This document shows positions 1-9,225 of a DNA stretch of 35,895 nucleotides, in pieces; the stretch's first letter is position 1, and every line of letters starts with the position of its first letter. A model generated the notes under the pieces. It ran no database searches and had not been told where the DNA came from. It saw only the letters and a list, made by a program, of their open reading frames with translations. This stretch comes from Microvirga solisilvae (lineage in GTDB: Bacteria; Pseudomonadota; Alphaproteobacteria; Rhizobiales; Beijerinckiaceae), in the NCBI RefSeq assembly GCF_022808595.1, contig NZ_JAKUCN010000013.1:1-35895 (forward strand), read 5' to 3'. The position numbers and the translations under genes were made by a program.

Positions 1-321
1 GCGCCGGAGCGATGAGGCCGGGATCGAGAAAAGCCGCGCGCGGGAGGCTTTGCGCTTTCCGAGCCCGGGCGGGTTCTCCCGTCCCGACCCCCTTTCGCGC
101 GCTCCGCTCGAGTTCGCGAAGCATGAATGCCTCCCGCGCTTCCCCTCATGAAGGCGACGGACCAGGCCACCGCAAGCCTAAAGCCACCTGCCAAACGGCG
201 GGGCCGTAAAGACGCGTCCGCGAGAAGCCGACAGGCTCGCAAGGCAGACGCGAACTCTTCGATGCAGGCGTGAGTGCCTCCGGAGCCTGACATCCTTCGA
301 TCCCCTCCTATATCTCCCGTC
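1..321. other. Upstream region without a clear gene
   Basis: No recognised gene lies in this stretch. A short plus-strand frame opens with ATG at 127 (or 148) and closes with TGA at 271-273. It would give a Lys/Arg/Ala-rich peptide of 41-48 residues containing KRRGRKD, resembling a histone-like basic tail, but no clear ribosome binding site supports it. The same frame is closed by stops at 13 and 124, so it is not the tail of a gene entering from the left. The promoter of the exonuclease-ligase operon presumably lies here, but no convincing -35/-10 pair was seen. Confidence 0.4.
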
Positions 322-1365
322 ATGGCGTTGCGCTCCACCGACATTCTCACCCAGACCCCGCAAGGGCTCTATTGCCCCCTCGGCGACTTCCACATCGACC
401 CGGTCCGGCCCGTGAAGCGGGCGCTCATCACCCATGGCCATTCCGATCATGCCCGCTCCGGCCACAGGACAGTGCTCGCCACTCGGGAAACCCTGCTCAT
501 CATGGCCGTGCGCTACGGCGAGGATTTCGCGGGGAGCACGCAGGAAGCCACCCTCGGCGAGAGCATGAAGCTCGGCGATGTGACGGTGCGCTTCACGCCC
601 GCAGGGCATGTGCTGGGCTCGGCACAAATTACCATCGAGGCGGGCGGAACCCGCGTCGTGGTATCGGGCGATTACAAGCGCGCGGAGGATCCCACCTGCC
701 TTCCTTATGAAGTCGTGCCCTGCGACGTGTTCATCACGGAAGCGACCTTCGGCCTTCCCGTATTCCGCCATCCCGACACGCGCGAAGAAGTGCGCGAGCT
801 TCTCGATTCTGTTGCGCTGTTCCCTGAGCGCACGCACATCGTCGGCGCCTATGCGCTCGGCAAGGCGCAACGTGTCATGGCGCTGCTGCGCGAGGAAGGT
901 TACGACCAGCCGATCCATCTGCACGGCGCCATGGAACGGCTGACGGAATTCTACAAATCCGAGGGCGTGCCGCTGGGCGATACGCCGAAGGTCATCGCGT
1001 CCGAGCGCTCGAAGCTCGCGGGCGCCATCGTGATCTGCCCGCCCTCCTCCATCCAGGATCTCTGGTCGCGCAAATTCCCCGATCCCGTTACGTGCTTCGC
1101 CTCCGGCTGGATGCGCGTGCGCGCCCGCGCCCGGCAGAAAGGCGTCGAGCTACCGCTTGTGATTTCCGATCATTCCGATTGGGACGATCTGTGCCGCACG
1201 ATCCGCGAAACCGGCGCCGGCGAAGTCTGGGTCACGCACGGCCAGGAAGATGCGCTTGTACATTGGTGCACCATGCACGGCATCAAGGCGCGGCCGCTCC
1301 ACATGCTGGGCTACGGCGATGAAGGTGAAGCGGAGGAAACAGCATCGACGGGAGGCGAAGCATGA
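322..1365 (+). CDS. Ligase-associated metallo-beta-lactamase DNA exonuclease
   Basis: A 347-residue MBL-fold nuclease of the ligase-associated exonuclease type, related to the CPSF73/SNM1 (beta-CASP) hydrolases. The metal-binding motif HGHSDH sits at residues 38-43, a further ligand is in the GHVLGSAQ segment near residue 95, and GDYK follows near 115. Late His residues occur in ISDHSDWDD and VTHGQED. The frame is open from 274 (GTG), but ATG at 322 is preferred because family homology begins at MALRSTD. The stop overlaps the ligase start by 4 nt (ATGA), so the two are translationally coupled. Family knowledge: in other bacteria this exonuclease clusters with an ATP-dependent ligase, an Lhr-type helicase and a phosphoesterase in DNA repair. 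The role in 3'-end trimming before ligation is inferred. Confidence 0.88.
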   Translation: MALRSTDILTQTPQGLYCPLGDFHIDPVRPVKRALITHGHSDHARSGHRTVLATRETLLIMAVRYGEDFAGSTQEATLGESMKLGDVTVRFTPAGHVLGSAQITIEAGGTRVVVSGDYKRAEDPTCLPYEVVPCDVFITEATFGLPVFRHPDTREEVRELLDSVALFPERTHIVGAYALGKAQRVMALLREEGYDQPIHLHGAMERLTEFYKSEGVPLGDTPKVIASERSKLAGAIVICPPSSIQDLWSRKFPDPVTCFASGWMRVRARARQKGVELPLVISDHSDWDDLCRTIRETGAGEVWVTHGQEDALVHWCTMHGIKARPLHMLGYGDEGEAEETASTGGEA

Positions 1366-3083
1366 ACCGCTTCGCCGCACTCCTCGACCGCTTGTCTTAT
1401 GAGCCGCGCCGCAACGCGAAGCTCAGGCTCATCATGGATTACTTTCGGCACACGCCCGATCCAGAGCGTGGCTATGCGCTGGCGGCCATGACGAACGCGC
1501 TCATGTTCAAGGAAGCCAAGCCCGGCCTGATCCGTGGCCTCGTGGAAGAGCGCACCGATCCCGAACTGTTCCGCATGGCGTACCACTATGTGGGCGATCT
1601 TGCGGAAACAGTGGCGCTGATCTGGCCTGCGCCGGGACATGAGAACGTTGCGCCCATATCAGACGATACGCCTGCCATCGGTCACAACAATCCGCCGCCG
1701 CATGTGCCCACATTGACGGAGGTGGTGGAAACGCTCGCCACCACGAGCAAGAGCGATCTGCCTGCGAAGGTCGCGGGCTGGCTCGATGCACTCGATGAGA
1801 CAGGACGTTGGGCGCTGTTGAAACTCATCACACGCGAATTGCGCGTCGGCGTCTCCGCGCGTCTTGCGAAAACTGCTGTGGCGCAGCTCGGTGGCTTCGA
1901 GCCCGATGACGTGGAGCTGATCTGGCACGGTCTCGAAGCGCCCTATGAAGATCTCTTCGCCTGGGTCGAAGGACGCGGACCCAAACCTGAATCCGGCAAT
2001 CCCGCGCCCTTCCGCCCGCCGATGCTCTCTCATCCGCTGGAGGAAGAGGATTTCGTAAAACTCGATGCATCCGATTTCCTCGCTGAATGGAAATGGGACG
2101 GCATTCGCCTGCAGGCAGTCTCGGGCCATGACTCTCATGGCAAACCGGTGCGGCGCATCTATTCCCGAACGGGCGAGGATGTATCGCGCGCGTTTCCCGA
2201 TCTCGTGGAAGCTTTGACTTTCGAAGGCGCCATCGACGGAGAATTGCTGATCGTGCGCGAGGGCCTGGTGCAGAGCTTCAACGTGCTGCAGCAACGCCTC
2301 AACCGCAAGGCCGTGACGCCGAAGCTGATTGCGGAATTTCCGGCTCACTTACGCGTCTACGACATTCTGACCGAAGGCGAAGAAGATCTGCGCGATCTTC
2401 CGTTCGCGGAACGTCGCAAGCGCCTCGAAGCGCTCGTCGCGCGTCTCGACAATCCGCGCATCGATCTCTCACCCATGGTGCCGTTCGAGACATGGGACGA
2501 TCTCGCCACTGCCCGCGCCAATCCCGCTTCAGTCGGCGCAGGTCCCGATGCGGATGCGATTGAAGGCTGCATGATCAAGCGCGCGAACAGCCCGTATCTT
2601 CCCGGACGTCCGAAAGGCTATTGGTACAAATGGAAGCGCGATCCCTATCTCGTCGATGCGGTGATGATGTACGGCCAGCGCGGACACGGCAAACGCTCGT
2701 CGTTCTATTCCGACTACACCTTCGGCGTCTGGCGTGATGGACCGAACGGCGAAGAGCTGGTGCCGGTCGGCAAGGCCTATCACGGCTTCACCGATGAAGA
2801 ACTCGTGAAGCTCGACCGCTATGTCCGCAACCACACGGTCAATCGCTTCGGTCCCGTGCGCGAGGTGGAATATGGACGGGATCGCGGGCTCGTTCTGGAA
2901 GTGGCTTTCGAGGGGTTGCAGCGCTCGACGCGGCACAAATCGGGCGTCGCCATGCGCTTCCCTCGCATCAACCGCATCCGTTGGGACAAACCTGCCGCGG
3001 AGGCCGACCGGATCGAGACCCTGGAAAAGATCCTGGAGCGGGGCGAAAAGGAGATCCATCCGTTGAAGGATCAGGAGGCATGA
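1362..3083 (+). CDS. ATP-dependent DNA ligase (cisplatin-resistance/ligase B type)
   Basis: A 573-residue ATP-dependent DNA ligase. The N-terminal 200 residues form an alpha-helical DNA-binding domain (LLKLITRELRVGVS). The nucleotidyltransferase domain follows, with motif I EWKWDGIR and its adenylated Lys at residue 244, motif III-like DGELLI, motif IV-like GCMIKRANSPYLPG and motif V-like YWYKWKR. The C-terminal 150 residues form the OB-fold. Length and layout match the family annotated as cisplatin-type ATP-dependent DNA ligase, and it has no LigD polymerase or nuclease domain. It overlaps the exonuclease upstream by 4 nt. The Lhr-type helicase that usually accompanies this pair is not next to it, because a YjbQ gene follows instead. 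It probably acts in non-replicative strand-break repair. Confidence 0.93.
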   Translation: MNRFAALLDRLSYEPRRNAKLRLIMDYFRHTPDPERGYALAAMTNALMFKEAKPGLIRGLVEERTDPELFRMAYHYVGDLAETVALIWPAPGHENVAPISDDTPAIGHNNPPPHVPTLTEVVETLATTSKSDLPAKVAGWLDALDETGRWALLKLITRELRVGVSARLAKTAVAQLGGFEPDDVELIWHGLEAPYEDLFAWVEGRGPKPESGNPAPFRPPMLSHPLEEEDFVKLDASDFLAEWKWDGIRLQAVSGHDSHGKPVRRIYSRTGEDVSRAFPDLVEALTFEGAIDGELLIVREGLVQSFNVLQQRLNRKAVTPKLIAEFPAHLRVYDILTEGEEDLRDLPFAERRKRLEALVARLDNPRIDLSPMVPFETWDDLATARANPASVGAGPDADAIEGCMIKRANSPYLPGRPKGYWYKWKRDPYLVDAVMMYGQRGHGKRSSFYSDYTFGVWRDGPNGEELVPVGKAYHGFTDEELVKLDRYVRNHTVNRFGPVREVEYGRDRGLVLEVAFEGLQRSTRHKSGVAMRFPRINRIRWDKPAAEADRIETLEKILERGEKEIHPLKDQEA

Positions 3084-3085
3084 CG

Positions 3086-3538
3086 ATGCTGAATGTGGAA
3101 ACCCTCTCCGAGGGCAGCGTGACCCAGCAGGTGAACGGGCGGCTCCAAGTTACGACCGACGGTCAGGGCCTTGTGGAGATCACGGAGGCCGTATCGCGCT
3201 GGGTGTTCGGCACCGGCATCCTCCATGGATTGCTGACAATCTTCTGCCGCCATACCTCGGCCTCCCTGCTGATCCAGGAAAATGCCGATCCGGATGTGCG
3301 CCTCGACCTGATGAAGGCCTTCGACCGGCTGGCTCCTCGGGAGGCGGGCTATGTTCATACGACCGAAGGCCCCGACGACATGCCCGCCCATATCCGCACC
3401 GTTCTCTCAGGCGTTTCCTTGAGCATTCCCGTGCTGGAAGGGCAAATGGCCCTGGGCACCTGGCAGGGGCTGTACCTGGCGGAGCACCGGGACAGGCCGC
3501 ACAGCCGCGATGTCATTCTTCACCTGATCGGAGCGTAA
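3086..3538 (+). CDS. YjbQ family protein (UPF0047)
   Basis: A 150-residue protein of the YjbQ/UPF0047 family. Signature segments are HTSASLLIQENADPDV near residues 54-69, an invariant-type HTTEGPDDMPAHIR and the C-terminal GTWQGLYLAEHRDRPHSR. E. coli YjbQ has weak thiamine-phosphate synthase activity in vitro, and the physiological role of the family is unsettled. Two in-frame ATGs exist. The one at 3080 overlaps the ligase stop as ATGA but is only one base after the AGGAGG at 3073-3078. The ATG at 3086 has proper spacing (7 nt) and is preferred. It closes the three-gene exonuclease-ligase operon. Confidence 0.88.
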   Translation: MLNVETLSEGSVTQQVNGRLQVTTDGQGLVEITEAVSRWVFGTGILHGLLTIFCRHTSASLLIQENADPDVRLDLMKAFDRLAPREAGYVHTTEGPDDMPAHIRTVLSGVSLSIPVLEGQMALGTWQGLYLAEHRDRPHSRDVILHLIGA

Positions 3539-3673
3539 TCCACATCTCCGTATGTTACCGTATACCATCCGGCTCACTTTACCCTAGAATAACCGTAGTC
3601 TTTGATTGCCGCCTTGCTATTTCATGAGAGATGCGGCTAAGGCTCACAAAAGCTCTCGTGGGAGAAGGCAGTA

Positions 3674-4345
3674 GTGCAGGGTCAAAACACCACGATCATC
3701 ATCGCCGATGACCACCCGCTGTTCCGTGGCGCGCTGAGGCAGTCCGTTGCCTCCATCATGCCCCAGGCCAAGGTCATTGAGGCCAGCGGCATGGATGATC
3801 TCAATGCCTCGCTCTCTCAGGAGCGGGACGTGGACCTCATCCTCCTCGATCTGACGATGCCAGGCGTCCAGGGGTTCTCCGGCCTCATGTCGCTCAGAGC
3901 CCAATATCCCGAACTCCCGGTCGTGATCGTCTCCGCCACGGAGGAGCCCAATGTGATCCGCCGGGCCATGGATTTCGGCGCCTCGGGCTTCATCCCGAAA
4001 TCGATCAATATCGACAGCATCGGCGGCGCCATCCAGGCGGTGCTGGCAGGCGATACCTGGACCCCGCCCGACGTGGACCTCTCGGCCGCCGAGGATGTGG
4101 AGACCGCCGATCTCGTCCGGCGTCTGGGCACCCTCACCCCGCAGCAGGTCCGCGTGCTGACCATGCTGTCGGAAGGACTGCTCAACAAGCAGATCGCCTA
4201 TGAGCTCGGCGTGTCGGAGGCCACGGTGAAGGCCCACGTTTCGGCCATTCTCGACAAGCTCGGTGTCGACAGCCGCACCCAGGCCGTGATCGCGGCTTCC
4301 AAGATCGGCGTGACCCAGCGCCCCTCCCCGGCCGGAGCCGATTAA
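3674..4345 (+). CDS. Orphan NarL/FixJ-type response regulator
   Basis: A 223-residue two-component regulator. The receiver domain (residues 5-120) has the acidic pair ADDHP near 11-14, the phospho-acceptor Asp in LILLDLTMPG, the switch Ser in VIVSATEE and the conserved Lys in FIPKS. A LuxR-type helix-turn-helix follows at about 150-212 (LTPQQVRVLTMLSEG, then NKQIAYELGVSEATVKAH). It starts with GTG at 3674, preceded by GGGAGAAGG at a good distance. No histidine kinase lies beside it, so its partner is elsewhere. Its stop overlaps that of the convergent hydrolase gene. The regulated genes cannot be told from the sequence. Confidence 0.9.
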   Translation: MQGQNTTIIIADDHPLFRGALRQSVASIMPQAKVIEASGMDDLNASLSQERDVDLILLDLTMPGVQGFSGLMSLRAQYPELPVVIVSATEEPNVIRRAMDFGASGFIPKSINIDSIGGAIQAVLAGDTWTPPDVDLSAAEDVETADLVRRLGTLTPQQVRVLTMLSEGLLNKQIAYELGVSEATVKAHVSAILDKLGVDSRTQAVIAASKIGVTQRPSPAGAD

Positions 4346-5283
4346 AGCGCCTCCACGAAGGCATCGATCCGCGACAGCGCCTGCTCGCTCATGGCGCTGT
4401 CGAAGCGGATGAACACATGGCAGCCGCCCGGCCAGATTGCGAGATCGGCCTTGTTGCCGGCAGCCGCGTAGCGCGAGGCCATGAAGAGCGTGTCGTCGAG
4501 CAGCATGTCCCTGGTGCCCACCGAGAAAAGAGCGGGTGGCAAGCCCTTCAGGTCGGCATAGAGGGGCGAGACGTCCGGATCGGTCCGGTCGCCCACATGG
4601 CCGACGAAGTTGTCAGCGAAGACCCGCACATCATTGGTGTTGAGGATGAGGCGCTCCGCCCCCCAGTGCCGGACGCTCGGGGTCAGGTTGAGGTCGTAGC
4701 AACCCGCAAAAAGATTAGCGCCCCGGAAGGGCTTGAGGCCATGCCTGTCGCGCAGGCGCAGCATGGTCACGGCGGAGAGATGCGCGCCTGCCGATTCGCC
4801 GCCGATGAAGATGCGGGATGTGCCGAAGCGGCTCTGAGCCTCGCGGAGCACCCAAAGAGCCGCCGCCTCGCAATCGTCGGGACCTGCCGGATAGGGATTC
4901 TCGGGAGCCAACCGGTATTCCACTGACACCACGGCCAGACCGCAGCGATCCGCCATGCGGTCGAGCCAGGGGTCCTGCTCGTCCGAGGTGCCCCAGGTCC
5001 AGCCGCCGCCATGAATATGGAAATAGACGCCCCGTGGATTGTCGGGGGCGATGATCCGCAAGGGGATCGGCCCGGCCGGCCCGTCGATCTCGATCACCTT
5101 GGCCTTGGAGCTCGGGGTCATCAAAGGAAACGGCCCCAGCCCCTGGCGGCGGCGTTCGCGCACGAGGGCCGGAGGCACGGACATGGGATCGGGCAGAGCC
5201 GCAAGCTTGGCCACGATATCCGCATTCTGGGCGCGGATTTCCTCGCTGATTACGGCGGGGTCGAAGAGAGCGGGGTCAATCAT
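4342..5283 (-). CDS. Alpha/beta hydrolase, HSL-type esterase
   Basis: A 313-residue cytoplasmic hydrolase of the hormone-sensitive-lipase/bacterial esterase family IV. The oxyanion-hole motif HIHGGGWTWG lies near residues 89-98. The nucleophile elbow GGESAGAH holds the catalytic Ser near 164. The catalytic acid is probably in VGTRDMLLDD and the His in GGCHVF near 286. There is no signal peptide. It probably hydrolyses short-chain acyl esters, and the natural substrate is unknown. It is convergent with the response regulator (stop codons overlap) and divergent from the small membrane protein at 5378. Confidence 0.9.
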   Translation of the reverse strand: MIDPALFDPAVISEEIRAQNADIVAKLAALPDPMSVPPALVRERRRQGLGPFPLMTPSSKAKVIEIDGPAGPIPLRIIAPDNPRGVYFHIHGGGWTWGTSDEQDPWLDRMADRCGLAVVSVEYRLAPENPYPAGPDDCEAAALWVLREAQSRFGTSRIFIGGESAGAHLSAVTMLRLRDRHGLKPFRGANLFAGCYDLNLTPSVRHWGAERLILNTNDVRVFADNFVGHVGDRTDPDVSPLYADLKGLPPALFSVGTRDMLLDDTLFMASRYAAAGNKADLAIWPGGCHVFIRFDSAMSEQALSRIDAFVEAL

Positions 5284-5377
5284 GGCAAGCTCAGTGGGTT
5301 GCGTTCATCATCAGCCCTTGCGATGAAGCACACGCAACAAGTGACGTCCAGTTACGCTTTCAGACGAGATTGAGGAT

Positions 5378-5638
5378 ATGTCCAACCTAACCCGGTTTCT
5401 CGGCGGCTCGCCCGGCGCGGTGCTCGTCAAGCTGATTTTCCTGTCCCTCCTCGTCGGCGCCTTCATGGCATTCCTCGACACCAATCCACTCAGGCTGATC
5501 GAGGGCCTGTTCGACTGGATCAGCTCCATTCTGGATCTCAGCCTCGAGACCGTGAAGGAGGTCGGCCTCTGGATCGTCTATGGCGCGGTGATCGTGGTGC
5601 CGCTCTGGCTCCTCTCACGTGTGTTCAGCCAGAACTGA
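5378..5638 (+). CDS. Small two-helix membrane protein (DUF6460-like)
   Basis: An 86-residue integral membrane protein with two hydrophobic helices, at about residues 17-37 and 62-82, separated by an amphipathic stretch (IEGLFDWISSILDLS). It resembles the DUF6460 family seen in many Hyphomicrobiales. The assignment is from memory of the family and no function is known. The gene lies 15 nt before the MATE exporter on the same strand, so the two are probably co-transcribed. The spacing to the divergent esterase is 94 nt. Confidence 0.75.
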   Translation: MSNLTRFLGGSPGAVLVKLIFLSLLVGAFMAFLDTNPLRLIEGLFDWISSILDLSLETVKEVGLWIVYGAVIVVPLWLLSRVFSQN

Positions 5639-5653
5639 GGGAACAGAACGATC

Positions 5654-6991
5654 ATGGACGGCTCCTCCACCACCCATCGCCCGGAAGTCTCTCACCGGCG
5701 CATGCTGGCTCTCGCGCTTCCGATGACCCTGTCGCATGTGACGACGCCCCTGCTGGGCCTTGTCGATGCGACGGTGATCGGGCGGCTCGGTGAAGCGCAC
5801 CTCCTCGGCGCGGTCGCTCTCGGCGCTGTCATCTTCGATTTCGTGTTCTGGAGCTTCGGCTCGCTGCGCATGGCGACCGCCGGCCTGACCGCTCAGGCCA
5901 CGGGCGCGGGCAACAAGCATGAGGTGGATCTCACGCTCGCCCGCGCCTTCCTGGTGGCGGGGATCACGGGCCTTCTGCTGATCCTGCTGCAATGGCCCAT
6001 CGGCATCTTCTCGTTCTATGCCGCAGGCGCCAGCGAGGCGGTGACGGGGGCACTTTCGACTTACTTCTTCATCCGCATCTGGGCCGCGCCCTTCACGCTG
6101 GCGAACTACGTCATTCTCGGCTCGACACTCGGCCGTGGACGCACGGATCTCGGCCTGCTCCTGCAGGTGGCGATCAATGTCGCTAATATCATTCTGACGG
6201 CAGGTCTCGTGCTGGTTTTCCATCTCGGCATTGCGGGTGCCGCCATCGGCACTGCCATTGCCGAGGTGCTGGGCGTCGCTCTCGGCATCGTGGTGCTGCG
6301 CCGCCTCGGCTCGAACCCGCTTGCGGTGGCGTGGCACGAGGTTCTGAACCGCGCTGCGATCCTGCAGACGCTCGCCATGAACCGGGACATCATGATCCGC
6401 AACGTGGCGCTGATCCTGGCCTTCTCGATCTTCAGCGCGCTCGGCGCACGCTCCGGCGACGTGACCCTCGCCGCAAATGCTGTGCTCTACAACATGTTCC
6501 TGATCGGCGGCTATTTCCTCGACGGCTTCGCCACCGCTGCCGAAACCCTGTGCGGCCAGAGCATCGGCGCGCGTGACGAGCGCGGCTTCCGCCGTGCCAT
6601 CCATTTGAGCCTCGGCTGGAGTCTCGGCTTCGGCCTCGCCGTCTCGGCGATCTTCCTGATCGGCGGTGGACTCTTCATCGATTTCGTATCGACCAATCCG
6701 GACGTGCGTTCTTACGCGCGTGAATACCTGATCTTCGCAGCCCTCACGCCGTTCTTCGGTGCCGCCGCCTTCGCCTTCGACGGCATCTATACCGGCGCCA
6801 CATGGACCAAAGCGATGCGCGATCTCATGGTGGTCGCCTTCGCCGTTTATGGCGGTATTCTGCTGGCGGCCGGAAATCTCGGCAACACAGCGCTCTGGAT
6901 CGCGCTGCTCATCTTCCTGGGTGCACGCGGCATCGGACAGGCCGCGCTTTACCCACGCCTTGCAAGAAAGACGTTTGCCGCCCTCACCTGA
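5654..6991 (+). CDS. MATE family efflux transporter (DinF-like)
   Basis: A 445-residue inner-membrane exporter with about twelve hydrophobic helices arranged as two similar halves. Family features are the N-terminal LALPMTLSHVTTPLLGLVDATVIGRLG and, in the second half, YNMFLIGGYFLDGFATAAETLCGQ. It is closest in character to the DinF branch of MATE transporters, which export cationic or toxic compounds using a Na+ or H+ gradient. Substrate and coupling ion cannot be read from the sequence. ATG 5654 follows GAGGGA at a fitting distance, 15 nt after the small membrane protein. The stop codon lies inside a strong hairpin at 6977-6998. Confidence 0.92.
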   Translation: MDGSSTTHRPEVSHRRMLALALPMTLSHVTTPLLGLVDATVIGRLGEAHLLGAVALGAVIFDFVFWSFGSLRMATAGLTAQATGAGNKHEVDLTLARAFLVAGITGLLLILLQWPIGIFSFYAAGASEAVTGALSTYFFIRIWAAPFTLANYVILGSTLGRGRTDLGLLLQVAINVANIILTAGLVLVFHLGIAGAAIGTAIAEVLGVALGIVVLRRLGSNPLAVAWHEVLNRAAILQTLAMNRDIMIRNVALILAFSIFSALGARSGDVTLAANAVLYNMFLIGGYFLDGFATAAETLCGQSIGARDERGFRRAIHLSLGWSLGFGLAVSAIFLIGGGLFIDFVSTNPDVRSYAREYLIFAALTPFFGAAAFAFDGIYTGATWTKAMRDLMVVAFAVYGGILLAAGNLGNTALWIALLIFLGARGIGQAALYPRLARKTFAALT

Positions 6992-6998
6992 GGGCGGC
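6977..6998. terminator. Hairpin between convergent MATE and pyrD genes
   Basis: A perfect 10-bp inverted repeat, GCCGCCCTCA then two bases then TGAGGGCGGC, spans the MATE stop codon and ends 5 nt before the pyrD stop. No long T-run follows on either strand, so it may be a weak bidirectional terminator or an RNA 3'-end stabiliser. Confidence 0.5.
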
Positions 6999-7003
6999 TT
7001 CGC

Positions 7004-8089
7004 TCAGAACCTTCCCTGCGCGATGTCCTGCGCATCGCGCCCTGTTGCATGGGCGAGAGAGGTTCTCTCCTGCTCGAGCTTCAGCGAAAGGCCGCGCTTG
7101 ATATCACCGATGAGGCCCGGGCCTTTGTAGACCATGGCTGAATAGAGCTGCACGAGGCTGGCGCCCGCGCGGATCTTCGCCCAAGCCGCATCAGCTGAAT
7201 CGACGCCGCCCACACCGATAAGCGGAATCCTGCGCTCGACGCGCAGATACGTTTCTGCGAGGATCTTGGTGGATGGCACGAAGAGCGGCTTGCCAGACAA
7301 GCCGCCGGTTTCCTTCGCGAGAGATCGCTCCTTCAGGGTCTCGGGCCGCGCGATGGTGGTGTTGGACACGGTGAGCCCATCGATGCCGCGCTTGAGCGTG
7401 GTTGCCACGATGGCGTCGAGCGTATCGAGCGAGATATCCGGCGCGATCTTCAAGAGAATGGTTGTCTTCTTGCGCCCTTCATCGGCTGCGTTGCGCGCCT
7501 CAATGCTGCGCGCGAGCAGATCGTCGAGAAATGCTTCACCTTGCAGATCGCGTAGGCCCGGCGTGTTGGGTGAAGAGACGTTGATGGTGAGGAAGTCGAC
7601 GAGACCACAGAGCGTCTGGATGCAAGTGACGTAGTCGGCGATGCGATCGGCGGAATCCTTGTTCACGCCGATATTCACTCCCACGACGCCGGGACGGCCG
7701 AGACGTCGCGAGAGGCGTTGCCGCGCAGCCTCCAACCCATCGCTGTTGAGACCGAAGCGATTGATCACGGCCTCATCCTGCGGGAGACGGAACACGCGAG
7801 GACGCGGATTGCCCTCTTGAGGCTTCGGCACAACGCCGCCGAGCTCCACGAAACCGAAGCCGAGCGACAGCAACTGATCCGGCACTTCACATTGCTTGTC
7901 GAAACCCGCAGCGAGACCAACCGGGTTAGGAAAGTGGCGGCCGAATACATCGATACCAAGGCGTGGATCATCTTTCGGAGCGGGCGCCGCCGGCATCAGG
8001 GACAGGCCACGGATCGTCATCTGATGCGCTGTTTCCGCATCCAGTGCGTGCAATGCAGGTTTCGCCAGGGAGAAGAGCGCGCCGATCAT
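7004..8089 (-). CDS. pyrD: Dihydroorotate dehydrogenase (quinone), class 2
   Basis: A 361-residue FMN enzyme that oxidises dihydroorotate to orotate in pyrimidine synthesis, passing electrons to membrane quinone. Class 2 membership is shown by the N-terminal amphipathic extension ([18 protein letters not shown]) and by length. Key segments are GLAAGFDKQ for [17 protein letters not shown] carrying the catalytic Ser, ILLKIAPD with the FMN-binding Lys, TVSNTT, and the phosphate-binding IGVGGV region. The frame is open to 8149, but ATG 8089 fits the family N-terminus and overlaps the TGA of the upstream DUF952 gene as ATGA. The two form an operon. Confidence 0.96.
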   Translation of the reverse strand: MIGALFSLAKPALHALDAETAHQMTIRGLSLMPAAPAPKDDPRLGIDVFGRHFPNPVGLAAGFDKQCEVPDQLLSLGFGFVELGGVVPKPQEGNPRPRVFRLPQDEAVINRFGLNSDGLEAARQRLSRRLGRPGVVGVNIGVNKDSADRIADYVTCIQTLCGLVDFLTINVSSPNTPGLRDLQGEAFLDDLLARSIEARNAADEGRKKTTILLKIAPDISLDTLDAIVATTLKRGIDGLTVSNTTIARPETLKERSLAKETGGLSGKPLFVPSTKILAETYLRVERRIPLIGVGGVDSADAAWAKIRAGASLVQLYSAMVYKGPGLIGDIKRGLSLKLEQERTSLAHATGRDAQDIAQGRF

Positions 8090-8430
8090 GAGTTGAGATC
8101 CGGAAATACATGGCGGCCATCGGGACCGATTGGCAGCGGCTTTACCCACAGGACGGCGGACAAGGCAAGCGGCGCATAAAGATGGGGAAAGAGATCGCCG
8201 CCTCGGGACGGCTCATAACGCAAGGTTGGACCGAGCCGATCCGCATCGATAGCGATCAGGAGCAGATTCGTTTGGCCGGCAAAATGCTTTTCCGCCGTTT
8301 CCTCCACCTGTTTTTCCGTGGAAAAATGGAGGTATCCATCCTGTATATCGATGGGCGCTCCCGTAAAGGAATTGACCTTCTCAGCTTCTTCCCAAAGGAT
8401 TTCAGAGCAAATTTTGTAGATGATGTGCAT
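8086..8430 (-). CDS. DUF952 domain protein
   Basis: A 114-residue protein matching the DUF952 family. Typical segments are [13 protein letters not shown] at the start, then [50 protein letters not shown] and the terminal DGRHVFPD. This family has an ADP-ribosyltransferase-like fold in some members, but its role is unknown. Its stop overlaps the pyrD start by 4 nt, an arrangement that suggests co-transcription and coupled translation. The ATG 8430 start is well placed. Confidence 0.88.
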   Translation of the reverse strand: MHIIYKICSEILWEEAEKVNSFTGAPIDIQDGYLHFSTEKQVEETAEKHFAGQTNLLLIAIDADRLGPTLRYEPSRGGDLFPHLYAPLALSAVLWVKPLPIGPDGRHVFPDLNS

Positions 8431-8586
8431 GGATTGTCGATCGCTACACGCTGCTTCTGGAGCAACTCTGATTAGACATATTGTCCCACAGGGTCATTGC
8501 ATGTTGCACGAGCCATAGAACAACCTTAATTCCTAGGCATAAGTTCGCTTTCAGTTTTGATTTGCTCCTTTGCGAAGGTTAGTACG

Positions 8587-9219
8587 ATGTTATCTCACGA
8601 GCGCGTTTGGGCAGCCATTGATGCACTGGCTTCCCGCCATGGAATGACTGCCTCAGGGCTGGCACGCAAGGCCGGACTCGACGCGACCAGTTTCAACAAG
8701 TCGAAACGCGTGAGCCCCGAAGGCCGGGAACGCTGGCCCTCGACGGAATCCATCTCCAAGATCCTGCGCGCCACAGGCGCGACGTTGGAGGATTTCCTGC
8801 GCCTCGTCGAGCCCTCGGGCTCCCTGCGCCGCTCCATGATCCCCATGATCGGAATGACCCAGGCCAGCAACGGCAAGATCATCACCGACGAAGGGCTGCC
8901 CGCAGGCGGCCCCGGCTGGGACGAGATCGAATTTCCCGATTTCGGACAGGAGAAGGTTTTCGCTCTTGAAGTGACCGGCGACAGCATGGCGCCGCTCTAT
9001 CGCGACGGCGATGTGCTGATCGTCTCGCCGACGGCAAGCCCACGCAAGGGTGACCGGGTGGTCGTGTGCACCACGAAGGGCGAGATCTTCGCTCAGGAAC
9101 TCAAGCGCCGTTCAGCCAAGACACTGGAACTGGCCGCCCTCACCTCGGACAGCGAAGAAAAGGCGATCCCCGCTGAGGAGATCGCCTGGACAGCCCGCAT
9201 CATGTGGGCGCGTCAGTAA
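8587..9219 (+). CDS. HTH transcriptional regulator with S24 (LexA/CI-type) peptidase domain
   Basis: A 210-residue regulator. The N-terminal half is an XRE-like helix-turn-helix with the recognition region GMTASGLARKAGLDATSFNKS. The C-terminal half is an S24/S26 peptidase-like domain with the Ser motif VTGDSMAPLYRDGD near residue 133 and the Lys region PRKGDRVVV near 155. It resembles CI-like repressors that can self-cleave during SOS, but many chromosomal members of this group are general regulators and not proven to self-cleave. The frame opens at 8557 (M at residue 1 of a longer reading), and ATG 8587 is preferred as it starts at the HTH. It is divergent from DUF952-pyrD and convergent with lysS (6-nt gap). 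Confidence 0.88.
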   Translation: MLSHERVWAAIDALASRHGMTASGLARKAGLDATSFNKSKRVSPEGRERWPSTESISKILRATGATLEDFLRLVEPSGSLRRSMIPMIGMTQASNGKIITDEGLPAGGPGWDEIEFPDFGQEKVFALEVTGDSMAPLYRDGDVLIVSPTASPRKGDRVVVCTTKGEIFAQELKRRSAKTLELAALTSDSEEKAIPAEEIAWTARIMWARQ

Positions 9220-9225
9220 CAGCTT

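Noticed and set aside
8543..8557. A GTTC-N7-GTTT sequence upstream of the S24 regulator
   Set aside because: One mismatch to the LexA-type box and no TTT before the second half-site. Matches of this quality are expected by chance in the window.
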